This document shows, in pieces, positions 26,579-35,069 of a stretch of 63,695 bases of DNA. Under the pieces are notes generated by a model, which was not told the DNA's origin, made no database searches, and was given only the letters and a program-made list of their open reading frames with translations. A program made the position numbers and the translations under genes. This DNA is from WTAW01 sp964406575 (GTDB lineage: Bacteria; Acidobacteriota; Aminicenantia; Aminicenantales; Aminicenantaceae). The first letter of the stretch is position 1; each line of letters begins with the position of its first letter. The DNA lies in the NCBI GenBank assembly GCA_964406575.1, contig CAYOSH010000024.1, positions 1 through 63,695 of the forward strand, given 5' to 3'.

Positions 26579-29080
26579 ATGTCCTGCGCAAATCCTTCAC
26601 CGGAAGAAAGGTCAACTCCTAGAAAACAGCTCCTATGGATTATCGGAATCCTCTTCTATGTGCAAGCGTACTGTTTTCTTTACTACAAATACGTGCCCCA
26701 TATTTTCGCTTTTCAATGCGCGCTCCTCCCCATCGTTCTTATGACAGCTGTGTGCACCATCGTTTCTCTCCGCACTGGCACATTTTTGCTTTTATTTTTG
26801 ATTCCTGTGAGCGGCAGTCTGCCTTATTTCTTCAGGCTCGGAGGATTTAACCCTCTGGTTTATGTATTTTATGCCTATGTCTTAGGTTTTTTGATCCATC
26901 GGGCCACACGACCTGCACGTTTAGAGAGAGCTAATCCGCTGTTCCTCCCCATTCTTGGAGCCTCGAGTGTCATTTTCCTCTCAGCCCTGATCACTCTCTG
27001 GCGGTACACAAACTTTTTTCCTCTATTCATGACTTCAATCCAAGAGCTTGCTGTGAATGTTTTGGATGTAAGTTCGGGTGAAGCGATCAGAAGGGTGGTG
27101 TTCGATTCTTTGAATTATTTAGCCGGATTCATTTGGTTCATAGTGATCATCAATATCCTAAAAGCTAGAGACACAATTCAAAAGGCCGTTTTTTATCTTG
27201 CGAGCGCGACGATTCTCTCTTTTGTCTTTGGATTTTATCAGGCGTTTAGAGACATCAAATTGGGAAACACCGGTTTTTTTGTGGACCTCAATCGCGTCAA
27301 TGCACTTTTCACAGACCCCAATTCTCTTGGGGTATACATAGCCCTGACAGTCCCTGTATTTTTCGCTTCAGTATTTTCCGCCAAAAAAAGCATGAAGGCG
27401 GTGATGCTGCTTGCCGCATTGGGAGGCATTGGCCTGACTCCCTATGTGGGCTCAAGGAGTGGTTTTCTGGGTCTGATCTCATCTTCGGTTTTTTTTATTC
27501 TCTTCGCGCTGATAGCGGTCACTGGTAGACGCCGGGATAGACGCCTCTTAGAGAAAAAACGGCTGATTTTTATCTTTTCTTCTGTATTTATCTTGATATT
27601 CGTTGCCTACTGGGTTGGCGTTTCTAAGAAGGGACCCCTGTATAAGAGGCTCACCAAAAACGTCGATTCCGTATCACGGTCAAGTTGGAAAGATGATATC
27701 TTGCGCGGGAGGCAGCTGTTGTGGCCTTCGGCCCTCCATATGATCAAGGATTTTCCTGTAAGTGGCGTAGGGGTGGGCTCGTTCACCTGTGAATTACCGA
27801 ATGTCTATAAAAAATATAACATTGTCCCCATTGCTCCTTTCTCCTTTTACGCACACACATCTTCTCATGACTTGCTCGTTGATACTTCAGGTAACTTCTA
27901 TTTACACGTTGCATCTGAATTAGGGTTGATCGGATTGTTTTTTTTCTTATGGATATTTATTGGCATTCTCAAACAGATCCATCGGTCTCATTTCGGAGGG
28001 TCGCGCGAATCTGAGCTCTTCCATTTGAACGCCGGTGTTTCCTCTGGATTAGTGGCCATGTTCGTTATTTTTCTTTTTGGAGCCCATACGTTGAGTTTTG
28101 AGATTCAACTCACGTTTTGGCTGCTCGTGGGCATTTTGTATTCGATGTCACCTACGAGGAGACCAGTTGAAGCAATAAAGACACCCCTAAAGATCATGAT
28201 CGGTCTTTTTATCGTGATATTTGCCTCCATTCATATTTGGAATTCTTTTTACACGCTTTCTATCCCTGAAAGAACAGAAAGATTCGGTCTTCTTCAGGAA
28301 TTTGGTCTTTATCAAGTTGAAAAAATGGATGGACAGGAATTCCGATGGACCGGGAAGACAGCTGGTGTGACAGTGAATGTCATAAGGCCCTTTTTGACGA
28401 TACCCGTGATCGCTTCGCATCCGGACATCCAGGGAGATCCAGTCCAGGTAAAGATATTTGACTTGAGCCCTCAGACTATGAGGAAAACGCTGTTGGGTGG
28501 CATTGTCCTGAGAGATCGCTTATGGCATGAATTCCGATATGACCTGTCCCATGAGTTCGGCAGCAATATCATTTTGTTTTTTGAGGTCAGCAGGACATGG
28601 AGACCTTCGGACGTTCTGGGCACTTCGGATTCACGCGCACTGGGCATTGGTGTGGGCAAGTTGAAGTTGGATGATCGCTCACTCTCTGGCTCTGAAAGAG
28701 AGGATTTAACTGAAGAGATTGTGCGCCAGTATTCTCAATCCGATTGGGAAGGACCCCAAGATGGACACCTCTATTCCAAAGGCCGGTGTTGGTTGGAAAC
28801 ATCTCTTCCCGAAGGAGATACTTTCTTCAGGATATCGGCGAAAGGACAAAAGGGAGGGAGTGACTGGCCTTATATGGTCCTTTGGTTGAATGAGGAGATG
28901 GTCGGGGGAGCATGGGTCTCCTCAGATCATTGGGAATTTTATCGCTTTGAAAAAAGAATAAAGCCCGGTCTGTACAAGATCAGTGTGGAATTCATCAATG
29001 ATTTTTATGGGGAAACTCCCGAGGATGACAGGAACTTATACGTTGGAGATCTGGAGATCTTTCAAAAAAGGGGAGACTGA
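26579..29080 (+). CDS. O-antigen polymerase/ligase family protein with C-terminal CBM-like domain (copy 2)
   Basis: 833 aa, far longer than a plain Wzy/WaaL protein (about 400-500 aa). Residues 20-550 contain about 12 TM helices with NRVNALFTDPNSLGVYIAL before the main loop and FPVSGVGVGSFTCELPNVY inside it. Residues 560-834 are soluble and extracytoplasmic. The last 100 (GSDWPYMVLWLNEEMVGGAW then FINDFYGETPEDDRNLYVGD) look like a calcium-dependent CBM36/60 carbohydrate-binding module. The start is ATG 26579, with GTG 26576 as alternative. A glycan-binding tail on a polymerase/ligase suggests it holds or recognises its polymer product. Confidence 0.88.
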   Translation: MSCANPSPEERSTPRKQLLWIIGILFYVQAYCFLYYKYVPHIFAFQCALLPIVLMTAVCTIVSLRTGTFLLLFLIPVSGSLPYFFRLGGFNPLVYVFYAYVLGFLIHRATRPARLERANPLFLPILGASSVIFLSALITLWRYTNFFPLFMTSIQELAVNVLDVSSGEAIRRVVFDSLNYLAGFIWFIVIINILKARDTIQKAVFYLASATILSFVFGFYQAFRDIKLGNTGFFVDLNRVNALFTDPNSLGVYIALTVPVFFASVFSAKKSMKAVMLLAALGGIGLTPYVGSRSGFLGLISSSVFFILFALIAVTGRRRDRRLLEKKRLIFIFSSVFILIFVAYWVGVSKKGPLYKRLTKNVDSVSRSSWKDDILRGRQLLWPSALHMIKDFPVSGVGVGSFTCELPNVYKKYNIVPIAPFSFYAHTSSHDLLVDTSGNFYLHVASELGLIGLFFFLWIFIGILKQIHRSHFGGSRESELFHLNAGVSSGLVAMFVIFLFGAHTLSFEIQLTFWLLVGILYSMSPTRRPVEAIKTPLKIMIGLFIVIFASIHIWNSFYTLSIPERTERFGLLQEFGLYQVEKMDGQEFRWTGKTAGVTVNVIRPFLTIPVIASHPDIQGDPVQVKIFDLSPQTMRKTLLGGIVLRDRLWHEFRYDLSHEFGSNIILFFEVSRTWRPSDVLGTSDSRALGIGVGKLKLDDRSLSGSEREDLTEEIVRQYSQSDWEGPQDGHLYSKGRCWLETSLPEGDTFFRISAKGQKGGSDWPYMVLWLNEEMVGGAWVSSDHWEFYRFEKRIKPGLYKISVEFINDFYGETPEDDRNLYVGDLEIFQKRGD

Positions 29081-29085
29081 CCCAA

Positions 29086-30072
29086 TCAGCAGATCCGCGG
29101 GAGGAGCTCCGATGTGAGCGGCTCTAAAAGTCTGAGTCCGCCAGACAGGGTTGACAGAAGAAGTTCTCCCGGCTTCCCGGTCTTATCCTCCACCTCTCCG
29201 ATGATTTCAGCTCTTTTACCCAGGGGATTTTTTCTGATTTCGGTAAGCAATGCGTCACTTTTTCTTTTGGGAACTACGAGCACGGCCCTGCCTTCACATG
29301 CGAGATAAAGGGGGTCTATCCCCAGGAGTTCGGTTGCTCCCTTAACAGCACGGGACAGTGGAATTTTTTCCTCATCGATAATAATGGAGTAGGGGAGTCT
29401 TTCGCCCAGCTCGAAAAGGACTGTCGCCAGCCCGCCTCTTGTGATATCTCTCATCCATTTTGTTCCTTTTTTCCAGAAAGGCAGGAGGAAGTTAAGGGGA
29501 GCACAGTCTGTTTTGACTTTGGCTTCAAGTCCGAACTCGCCCCGGGCAAGCATCACAGCCAGGCTGTGTTCGCCCAGTGTGCCTGTGAGGATGATTTGAT
29601 CTCCGGAAGTAATGGTTCGTGTGGACGGCCGGGCGATGAGAGGGCCGATTCCTGATGTGTTGATGTATATTTTGTCGCCCTGGCCGCGGCGAACGACTTT
29701 TGTGTCTCCGGTGGCTATGGCGACGCCTGCAATTTTTGCGGTCTTCTTTATGGATTTTAGAATTTGTTCCAGATCTTTGAAGGGCAGGCCCTCTTCGATA
29801 ATGAGGGATAGAGAGATGTAGCGAGGTTCCGCCCCGGAAACCACCAGGTCGTTCACCGTGCCGTTGACGCAGAGTGTCCCGATGTCCCCGCCGGGAAAGA
29901 AAATAGGATCGACAACATAGCTGTCCGTTGTGAAAGCGATCTTTTCTGGCAGGTGTGCCGAATCCAGGAGTTCATCCAGGAATGGGTTCGCAAAATTCTT
30001 GACGATGTGTTCGTCGATGAAATCTCTCATCATCTTGCCGCCGCTGCCCAGTTCTAAGCTCACTTTATCCAT
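29086..30072 (-). CDS. hypE: Hydrogenase maturation protein HypE
   Basis: Makes the cyanide ligand of the [NiFe]-hydrogenase active-site iron, by ATP-dependent dehydration of a thiocarbamoyl group on its C-terminal cysteine. 328 aa, AIRS-like fold, with MRDFIDEHIVKNF at the start, DSYVVDPIFFPGGDIG, ATGDTKVV and TRGGLATVLFELGE. It ends exactly with the required PRIC, so the active cysteine is present. An AAGGAG ribosome site lies ahead of the ATG. It is in line with hypC and hypD but separated from hypD by 335 bp that hold an inverted-repeat element. Confidence 0.96.
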   Translation of the reverse strand: MDKVSLELGSGGKMMRDFIDEHIVKNFANPFLDELLDSAHLPEKIAFTTDSYVVDPIFFPGGDIGTLCVNGTVNDLVVSGAEPRYISLSLIIEEGLPFKDLEQILKSIKKTAKIAGVAIATGDTKVVRRGQGDKIYINTSGIGPLIARPSTRTITSGDQIILTGTLGEHSLAVMLARGEFGLEAKVKTDCAPLNFLLPFWKKGTKWMRDITRGGLATVLFELGERLPYSIIIDEEKIPLSRAVKGATELLGIDPLYLACEGRAVLVVPKRKSDALLTEIRKNPLGKRAEIIGEVEDKTGKPGELLLSTLSGGLRLLEPLTSELLPRIC

Positions 30073-30092
30073 CGCTCATCTCCTTCCAGAAA

Positions 30093-30337
30093 AGTATTTA
30101 GAGATGTTTTCGCTCCTGTCAGATTTTTCACGCCATTCACTCATCGCCTCCTCGGCGTCTGCGGATCTGCGCATGTTTACCTTCATCCTGTATAAGAACC
30201 TCAACACTTGAGTGCCTCACGCGTTTATTCCGCACGTGCTCATACAGTCCTCGCCACCCACCTTCGGTGGATTCCCTCGAAGACGATTCATGAAGGCTAA
30301 ATCTTCCTTTGTGTCGCTCAAATCATCTCTAAATACT
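30093..30337. mobile_element. Inverted-repeat element (family B) between hypD and hypE
   Basis: 245 bp bounded by AGTATTTAGAGATG at 30093-30106 and its exact reverse complement at 30324-30337, with a few more matching bases inward after one mismatch. It holds no plausible gene and includes a tight hairpin CCACC-TTC-GGTGG at 30258-30270. No target duplication is obvious. It fills nearly all of the hypD-hypE gap, which looks like an insertion into a formerly compact operon. Confidence 0.6.
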
Positions 30338-30407
30338 ACTATTTTTTCTATCAGATTCGTTTTTCCCATTCAAAATAGAAGTTTAGCATAAAAATTTTTC
30401 TATCTAT

Positions 30408-31505
30408 TTATCGCCAAGTGTATTTATAATACGCGAGGCAGGCGCCCTCGAAAGAGACCATACAGGGGCCGTAAGGCGATTCCGGATTGCATTGTTTTGC
30501 AAACAAAGGACATTGAGGCGGGGAGGTCTTGCCTTGGAGAACTTCGCCGCAGCAGCACCCCGGCAGGTCGTTGCTTCCCGCTTTTATGCGAAGGTCATAC
30601 TTCACTTCCGCATCGAACGCCGCATATTTTTTCTTCAGTTTGAGGCCGCTCTTCGGGATAAGGCCGAGGCCTCTCCAGTGGGCATCTTTAGTTTCCAACA
30701 TCTCCGCCATGATCACCTGGGCCTGCCGGTTTCCCCCCGGCTTGACGACGCGTGCGTAGGCATTGGCGACTTCAGCCTTTTTTGTGTTCATCTGATCCAG
30801 GATGGAGAGGATGGCCAGCAGGATATCACCGGGTTCGAATCCTGCTATGGCTCCAGGAATTCCGAACTCCTCAGCGATGAAGCGGTATGGTTCTTTTCCG
30901 ATGATGACGCTCACATGTCCAGGATAGAGAAAACCCTGGACAGCGATATCTTTGGCCTGGACAATCGCTCTGAGAGGAGGGGGGATGAGCCAAAGGGCTG
31001 TTAAGACCGCATAGTTGGACAAACGTTCGCCATAGGCTTCTTTAACGCAGATGGCAATAGCGGGGATGGTCGTCTCGAAACCGACACCAAAAAAAACGAT
31101 CTCCTTATCTGGATCATTGCGCGCCATAGCGAGAGATTCTTCAGGGGAGTAAACGATCTGCACTCTTGAGCCATGCGCTGGGACAATGGTCTGGATCGAA
31201 CCCTTTTTTGTGGGGACTCGTGTCATATCTCCGAATGTCGCCAGGATGAAATTGGGCCTTGATGTGACCAATTCAATAGCGGCTTCGTGGACCTCGTTGG
31301 GCGTGATGCACACCGGGCAACCGGGACCAGACAGCATTTCGACTCCAGACTCTGCGAGCAGCTTTTTCAATCCGTACTTGTGGATGGTCATTGTGTGAGT
31401 ACCACAGACCTCCATGATCTTTATCGGTTTTTTCAGTGTGGCCGCATTTTTTTCGATTTCTGCGAGTAATCCCTGGATGACTTTTTTGTCTCTGAATTCT
31501 TTCAT
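30408..31505 (-). CDS. hypD: Hydrogenase maturation protein HypD
   Basis: Iron-sulfur scaffold protein that with HypC assembles the Fe(CN)2CO group of [NiFe] hydrogenase. 365 aa, usual length. Family motifs are CGTHTMTI near residue 34, GPGCPVCITP near 61, and a Cys-rich C-terminus (LPGCCCGEVLQGKTSPPQCP, then CNPESPYGPCMVSFEGACLA) that binds the [4Fe-4S] cluster. It lies 86 nt after hypC. No Shine-Dalgarno is obvious ahead of the ATG. Confidence 0.97.
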   Translation of the reverse strand: MKEFRDKKVIQGLLAEIEKNAATLKKPIKIMEVCGTHTMTIHKYGLKKLLAESGVEMLSGPGCPVCITPNEVHEAAIELVTSRPNFILATFGDMTRVPTKKGSIQTIVPAHGSRVQIVYSPEESLAMARNDPDKEIVFFGVGFETTIPAIAICVKEAYGERLSNYAVLTALWLIPPPLRAIVQAKDIAVQGFLYPGHVSVIIGKEPYRFIAEEFGIPGAIAGFEPGDILLAILSILDQMNTKKAEVANAYARVVKPGGNRQAQVIMAEMLETKDAHWRGLGLIPKSGLKLKKKYAAFDAEVKYDLRIKAGSNDLPGCCCGEVLQGKTSPPQCPLFAKQCNPESPYGPCMVSFEGACLAYYKYTWR

Positions 31506-31591
31506 TTTATTTTCTCGAGAATTGTGGAGACCGCGAGAAATATAAAATAGGTAGAAAAGCTATTTTCGCCAATTTACCGCTCTTCTCTGCT

Positions 31592-31816
31592 CTAGCTTTT
31601 AATATGAGCGTATTCGCGGAGAATTTGGAGTGTTTCCTGGGCTTCTTCTTCGTTCATCTGGGATATGGCGAAGCCGGCGTGGAGAATCACCCAATCACCG
31701 ATCTTGACATTCTCGAGGAGCGCGAAATTGGCTTTGACTTTTGTACCGAGGTAATTCACCTTTCCTTGGCCGGATTCATCCACCTCAATGACTTTAGCCG
31801 GAATTCCTAAACACAT
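31592..31816 (-). CDS. hypC: Hydrogenase maturation chaperone HypC
   Basis: 74-aa chaperone starting MCLGIPAKVIEVD; the second-position cysteine that binds the iron group and contacts HypD is present. It carries the Fe(CN)2CO unit to the hydrogenase large subunit. First gene of hypC-hypD-hypE. AGGA lies 6 nt before the ATG. The partners hypA, hypB and hypF, and any hydrogenase structural gene, are not in this window. Confidence 0.96.
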   Translation of the reverse strand: MCLGIPAKVIEVDESGQGKVNYLGTKVKANFALLENVKIGDWVILHAGFAISQMNEEEAQETLQILREYAHIKS

Positions 31817-31973
31817 GGTTTATCCTATCATCTCTTTGTGTTCTAATTATTCTTAATCGGTATTCAAAAACATTAATCTCAGATGTGTCCTGCAACACCA
31901 TTAAAATTTTTCAAAAAAATCTTTATTAAAATAACAGAGTAGCAGATTTCGCGCCGAAGGTCTAGATGTTTGG

Positions 31974-32258
31974 AGGAGCTTTGCCAAATCCGAGATCGTA
32001 TAAACACAAGTTGCGTTATTGAGTGTCCCAATTGTGTGGTAGAGAAAACCGTGAGAAGGGCTGGACGAGCATGGTACATCTCCCTTTGGGAGATGTGAGG
32101 GAAGCCCGGAGCCGAGCCTAAAAACATGGGGCCGGTTTCTTTTTAAGTAGGGTCCGTTCCCCGAACGGACCGTTTGGGAAACGGTCCCTACATTTCAATA
32201 GAGCAATCACCAATTGGGACACTCGGAGCTCACTAATCACGGATATGAAAATGTGTTC
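31974..32258. mobile_element. Transposon-like element, family A, long form carrying a hairpin unit (copy A2)
   Basis: About 285 bp, between the divergent hypC and uppS genes. The left end (GCCAAATCCGAGAT) and right end (ATCACGGATATGAAAATG) are decayed versions of the family A ends. The interior matches A1 (TATTGAGTGTCCCAATTGTGTGG; ACATCTCCC/GGGAGATGT palindrome; CACCAATTGGGACACTCGG), but part of the central module is replaced by a covarying hairpin unit at 32147-32194. Orientation is opposite to A1. Target duplication is not recognisable, so this copy is older or has been rearranged. Its right end stops 5 bp before the uppS -35 box. Confidence 0.7.
32147..32194. repeat. Dispersed hairpin repeat, family C (double unit)
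   Basis: GGTCCGTTC-CCC-GAACGGACC at 32151-32171 is followed by CGTTT-GGG-AAACG, and the whole is bounded by GTAGGG and CCCTAC, giving nested inverted repeats. It belongs to a family also seen near 37.7, 57.3, 61.0 and 63.6 kb. Confidence 0.8.
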
Positions 32259-32263
32259 GGTTT

Positions 32264-32292
32264 TTGACAATTTGCAGGGGAGTCCCTATAAT
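32264..32292 (+). promoter_or_regulatory. Consensus sigma70-type promoter of uppS, leaderless configuration
   Basis: Perfect TTGACA at 32264-32269, a 17-nt spacer, and perfect TATAAT at 32287-32292. The ATG at 32299 follows after 6 nt, so the expected transcription start coincides with the start codon. This rules out the longer reading frame from 32245, which would begin upstream of the promoter. Confidence 0.85.
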
Positions 32293-32298
32293 ACCTGC

Positions 32299-33081
32299 AT
32301 GCTTGAGAGTCTAAAAGGTTTTATCAAACCTGGAAGCGAGGAAGAATCCCTGATCAAACAGCTGGACTTTGCCAGGCTTCCCAGGCATGTCGCGATTATC
32401 ATGGATGGTAACGGCCGGTGGGCCAAAAAAAGGAATCTGCCCCGTGTGGAAGGACATCGTGCCGGAGAGAAATCAGTAAGAGAAGTCGTGGAAACATCCG
32501 GTCGGTTGGGAATTCAATATCTCTCTCTGTATGCCTTTTCCAAGGAAAACTGGAAAAGGCCCAAGAGTGAGATTACCACCCTGTGGAGACTGCTGGAGGA
32601 TTACCTCAGAAAAGAGGATAGGGTGCTCGTCGAAAACAATTTTCGACTGAGAGTGATAGGGCAGAAGACAGCGATCCCACAGACGACGATCAGGGAGCTG
32701 GAAAGAGTAGAAACCCTGACTCAAAATAATGATCGGATGACGATCCTTCTCGCTCTCAATTATGGGGGGAGGGCAGAGATCGTCGATGCAGTCAATAAGA
32801 TCATGTCAGACGCGGATCTGAATGGCCGGTCAATGACCGAAACCTTGTTTTCTCAATATCTCTACACTGCCGATATCCCTGACCCAGACCTTCTCATAAG
32901 AACGAGCGGTGAGCTCCGTGTGTCCAATTTTCTCCTCTGGCAGATCGCTTATTCTGAGATTTGGATCACTGAGGAGCTCTGGCCGGATTTTCGAAAAAAA
33001 CACCTGCTCCACGCTCTCGTTGAATTCCAGAAAAGAGAAAGGCGATTCGGAGACATTCGACCCAATGTTGAACACTCGTAA
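32299..33081 (+). CDS. uppS: Isoprenyl transferase (undecaprenyl diphosphate synthase)
   Basis: Cis-prenyltransferase that builds the C55 lipid carrier for peptidoglycan and the surface glycans encoded in this window. 260 aa. The signature HVAIIMDGNGRWAKKRNLPR holds the catalytic Asp. SLYAFSKENWKRP and PDPDLLIRTSGELRVSNFLL are the other conserved blocks. The start is placed at ATG 32299 (MLESLKGF) because a consensus promoter ends 6 nt before it. It overlaps cdsA by 17 nt. First gene of uppS-cdsA-dxr-rseP, a widespread envelope/isoprenoid cluster. Confidence 0.95.
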   Translation: MLESLKGFIKPGSEEESLIKQLDFARLPRHVAIIMDGNGRWAKKRNLPRVEGHRAGEKSVREVVETSGRLGIQYLSLYAFSKENWKRPKSEITTLWRLLEDYLRKEDRVLVENNFRLRVIGQKTAIPQTTIRELERVETLTQNNDRMTILLALNYGGRAEIVDAVNKIMSDADLNGRSMTETLFSQYLYTADIPDPDLLIRTSGELRVSNFLLWQIAYSEIWITEELWPDFRKKHLLHALVEFQKRERRFGDIRPNVEHS

Positions 33082-33877
33082 ACGATTGCCCACAGCGCTG
33101 ATCCTCCTTGCAATAGTTTTTGTGTGCATTCAATATCTTCCCCGCCTGGGCTTTTTCTGCGCTGTGCAGGTCGTGACCCTGGCTGCACTCTTGGAATTTT
33201 ATTATCTCCCTCGAAAGAAGAGTATTTTTCCTCACAAAACACTGGGTGTGATTTTAGCACTGTCCATCGGAATCTCCTTCTATTCCTCCGATGTATCCCT
33301 GGAGATAGTCATTTTTGCCTGGCTTTTGGTCTCGGGGATCTATTTTGTAATCTCCATCGATTCCCTGGAAAAGATGATGCACTTTCCAAAGATGATCGCC
33401 TTGACCTTTTTTGGTGCCTTTTACGTGAGTTTCATGCTCAATCATATATTCTTGATCTGGGAAGAGTATGGACCGCTTTTTGTCTATTTTATCTTGTTGA
33501 TCATCGTTGTCGGGGATTCTGCTGCGTTTACATTTGGCAAGTTGTTCGGCAAACACCCGATGACACCTTTGGCCAGCCCCAAAAAAACTTGGGAGGGGAG
33601 TGTGGTCGGGATCGTGTTCGCCTGTATTGGGGGATTGGCTGTTCAGCAGGTGCTGTTGAGAGAGACTATTCTCTGGAAAGCCCTCGTTTTTGCTTTCCTC
33701 ATCCATGCGGTTGCTCAGATCAGCGATCCTCTCGAATCTCTCTTCAAAAGGGCTTCAGGGTTGAAGGATTCTTCGAACATTCTCCCCGGACATGGAGGTT
33801 TTCTGGATCGGATCGACAGCCTTATTTTGGCGTCGCCGTTCTTTTATTATCTGCTGAAATACTGGGGAATGCATTGA
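33065..33877 (+). CDS. cdsA: Phosphatidate cytidylyltransferase
   Basis: Makes CDP-diacylglycerol for phospholipid synthesis. 270 aa starting at MLNTRKRLPT, 17 nt inside the end of uppS; a longer frame from 32909 would run deep into uppS and is rejected. About seven to eight TM helices. The C-terminal signature SPKKTWEGSVVGIV near residue 175 and the closing KDSSNILPGHGGFLDRIDSL are diagnostic. An inner-membrane enzyme. Confidence 0.95.
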   Translation: MLNTRKRLPTALILLAIVFVCIQYLPRLGFFCAVQVVTLAALLEFYYLPRKKSIFPHKTLGVILALSIGISFYSSDVSLEIVIFAWLLVSGIYFVISIDSLEKMMHFPKMIALTFFGAFYVSFMLNHIFLIWEEYGPLFVYFILLIIVVGDSAAFTFGKLFGKHPMTPLASPKKTWEGSVVGIVFACIGGLAVQQVLLRETILWKALVFAFLIHAVAQISDPLESLFKRASGLKDSSNILPGHGGFLDRIDSLILASPFFYYLLKYWGMH

Positions 33878-33901
33878 CGATAATTCCATAAGGTTTGATT
33901 C

Positions 33902-35065
33902 GTGAACGATAAAAAAAATGTGGCGATTCTGGGCTCGACCGGTTCCATCGGCCGGAACACCCTGGGTGTCATAACAAATCTCAAACAGAAGTTTAATGTC
34001 ACAGGGCTGGCTGCAGGCCGCAACTTAACGCTTCTCCGTAAACAGATCGAACAGTTCCGCCCAGAGATCGTCTCTCTTGAGAGGAAAGAAGATGCAGAGG
34101 CCTTTCGGAATGAAATCAATCTCAATAATGTTCGTCTTGTCTACGGTCAGGAGGGAGCGGAAGAGATCGCCCGGTTTGAAGGCAATGACATCATTGTCTC
34201 TTCCATCACAGGGATCAGCGGCCTGAGGCCTACGATTGCTGCCGTCGAATCCGGAAAGCGTGTGGCTCTTGCCAATAAGGAATCCATGGTGGTAGCTGGC
34301 TCTTTGATCCAAAAGATAGCTGCAGATTCTGGCGCAGAGATCATTCCTGTTGATAGCGAACATAGTGGTGTGTTCCAGTGTTTGGCCAAAGAGGATATCT
34401 CCGCAGTGAGAACGGTCATCCTCACCGCTTCAGGGGGGCCCTTTTTTGAAACGCCCGTAGAGGAGATGAGGAACAAAACAGTGGCCGATGCGCTCAACCA
34501 TCCAAGATGGAAGATGGGCAAAAAGGTGACCATCGACTCGGCCACTCTGATGAACAAAGGCTTGGAACTCATCGAAGCCCGCTGGCTTTTTGGGTTGGAC
34601 CCGGAGATGTTGGCCATTCTCATCCATCCGCAGAGCATCGTCCACTCTTTGATCGAGATGCAGGATGGTTCTGTTCTCGCTCAGCTCAGTCCCACAGATA
34701 TGAAGATTCCGATCCAGTTTGCGCTCACCTATCCGGAGCGGGAAAAAGGTTTTCTCCCTTCATTGGATTTGAGGCAGATAGGCGCATTGGAATTTTATGA
34801 TGTGGACGTGGAAAAGTTTCCTCTTGTTAAGCTTGCACAACGAGCTCTGAAAGAAAAGAACGGCTTTTCCATAGCTCTCAACGCTGCGAATGAAGTGATG
34901 GTTGCAGCTTTTCTCAGGGAAGAGGTCAAGTTTTTCGATATTCCCGCTGTTGTGGCGGAAGTCGTCGAGGATTTTTGCGCAGAAGAAGTGGAGACCGTAG
35001 ACGACATATTCGAGATCGACCGGGTGAGCAGGATACAGACCCGGAATTTGTTGGAGCAGAGGTAG
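33902..35065 (+). CDS. dxr: 1-deoxy-D-xylulose 5-phosphate reductoisomerase
   Basis: NADPH-dependent second step of the MEP isoprenoid pathway. 387 aa, GTG start with AAGG eight nt upstream. Motifs are VAILGSTGSIGRNTL (NADPH binding), ALANKESMVVAG, PVDSEHSGVFQCL (metal-binding Asp and Glu), GKKVTIDSATLMNKGLELIE and HPQSIVHSLIEMQDGS. With ispG downstream it shows the organism makes isoprenoids by the MEP route. Lies 24 nt after cdsA. Confidence 0.97.
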   Translation: MNDKKNVAILGSTGSIGRNTLGVITNLKQKFNVTGLAAGRNLTLLRKQIEQFRPEIVSLERKEDAEAFRNEINLNNVRLVYGQEGAEEIARFEGNDIIVSSITGISGLRPTIAAVESGKRVALANKESMVVAGSLIQKIAADSGAEIIPVDSEHSGVFQCLAKEDISAVRTVILTASGGPFFETPVEEMRNKTVADALNHPRWKMGKKVTIDSATLMNKGLELIEARWLFGLDPEMLAILIHPQSIVHSLIEMQDGSVLAQLSPTDMKIPIQFALTYPEREKGFLPSLDLRQIGALEFYDVDVEKFPLVKLAQRALKEKNGFSIALNAANEVMVAAFLREEVKFFDIPAVVAEVVEDFCAEEVETVDDIFEIDRVSRIQTRNLLEQR

Positions 35066-35069
35066 AGTC

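Noticed and set aside
30828..30850. GGTTCGAATCC, resembling a tRNA T-loop.
   Set aside because: It lies within the conserved coding sequence of hypD, and no acceptor stem or anticodon arm can be drawn around it.
32245..32298. Upstream ATG that would lengthen uppS by 18 residues.
   Set aside because: It lies inside the end of a family A element and upstream of a perfect TTGACA-N17-TATAAT promoter; the added residues do not resemble UppS.
33124..33891. Plus-strand 255-codon frame overlapping cdsA.
   Set aside because: It is an out-of-frame shadow; cdsA in the other frame has all diagnostic motifs.
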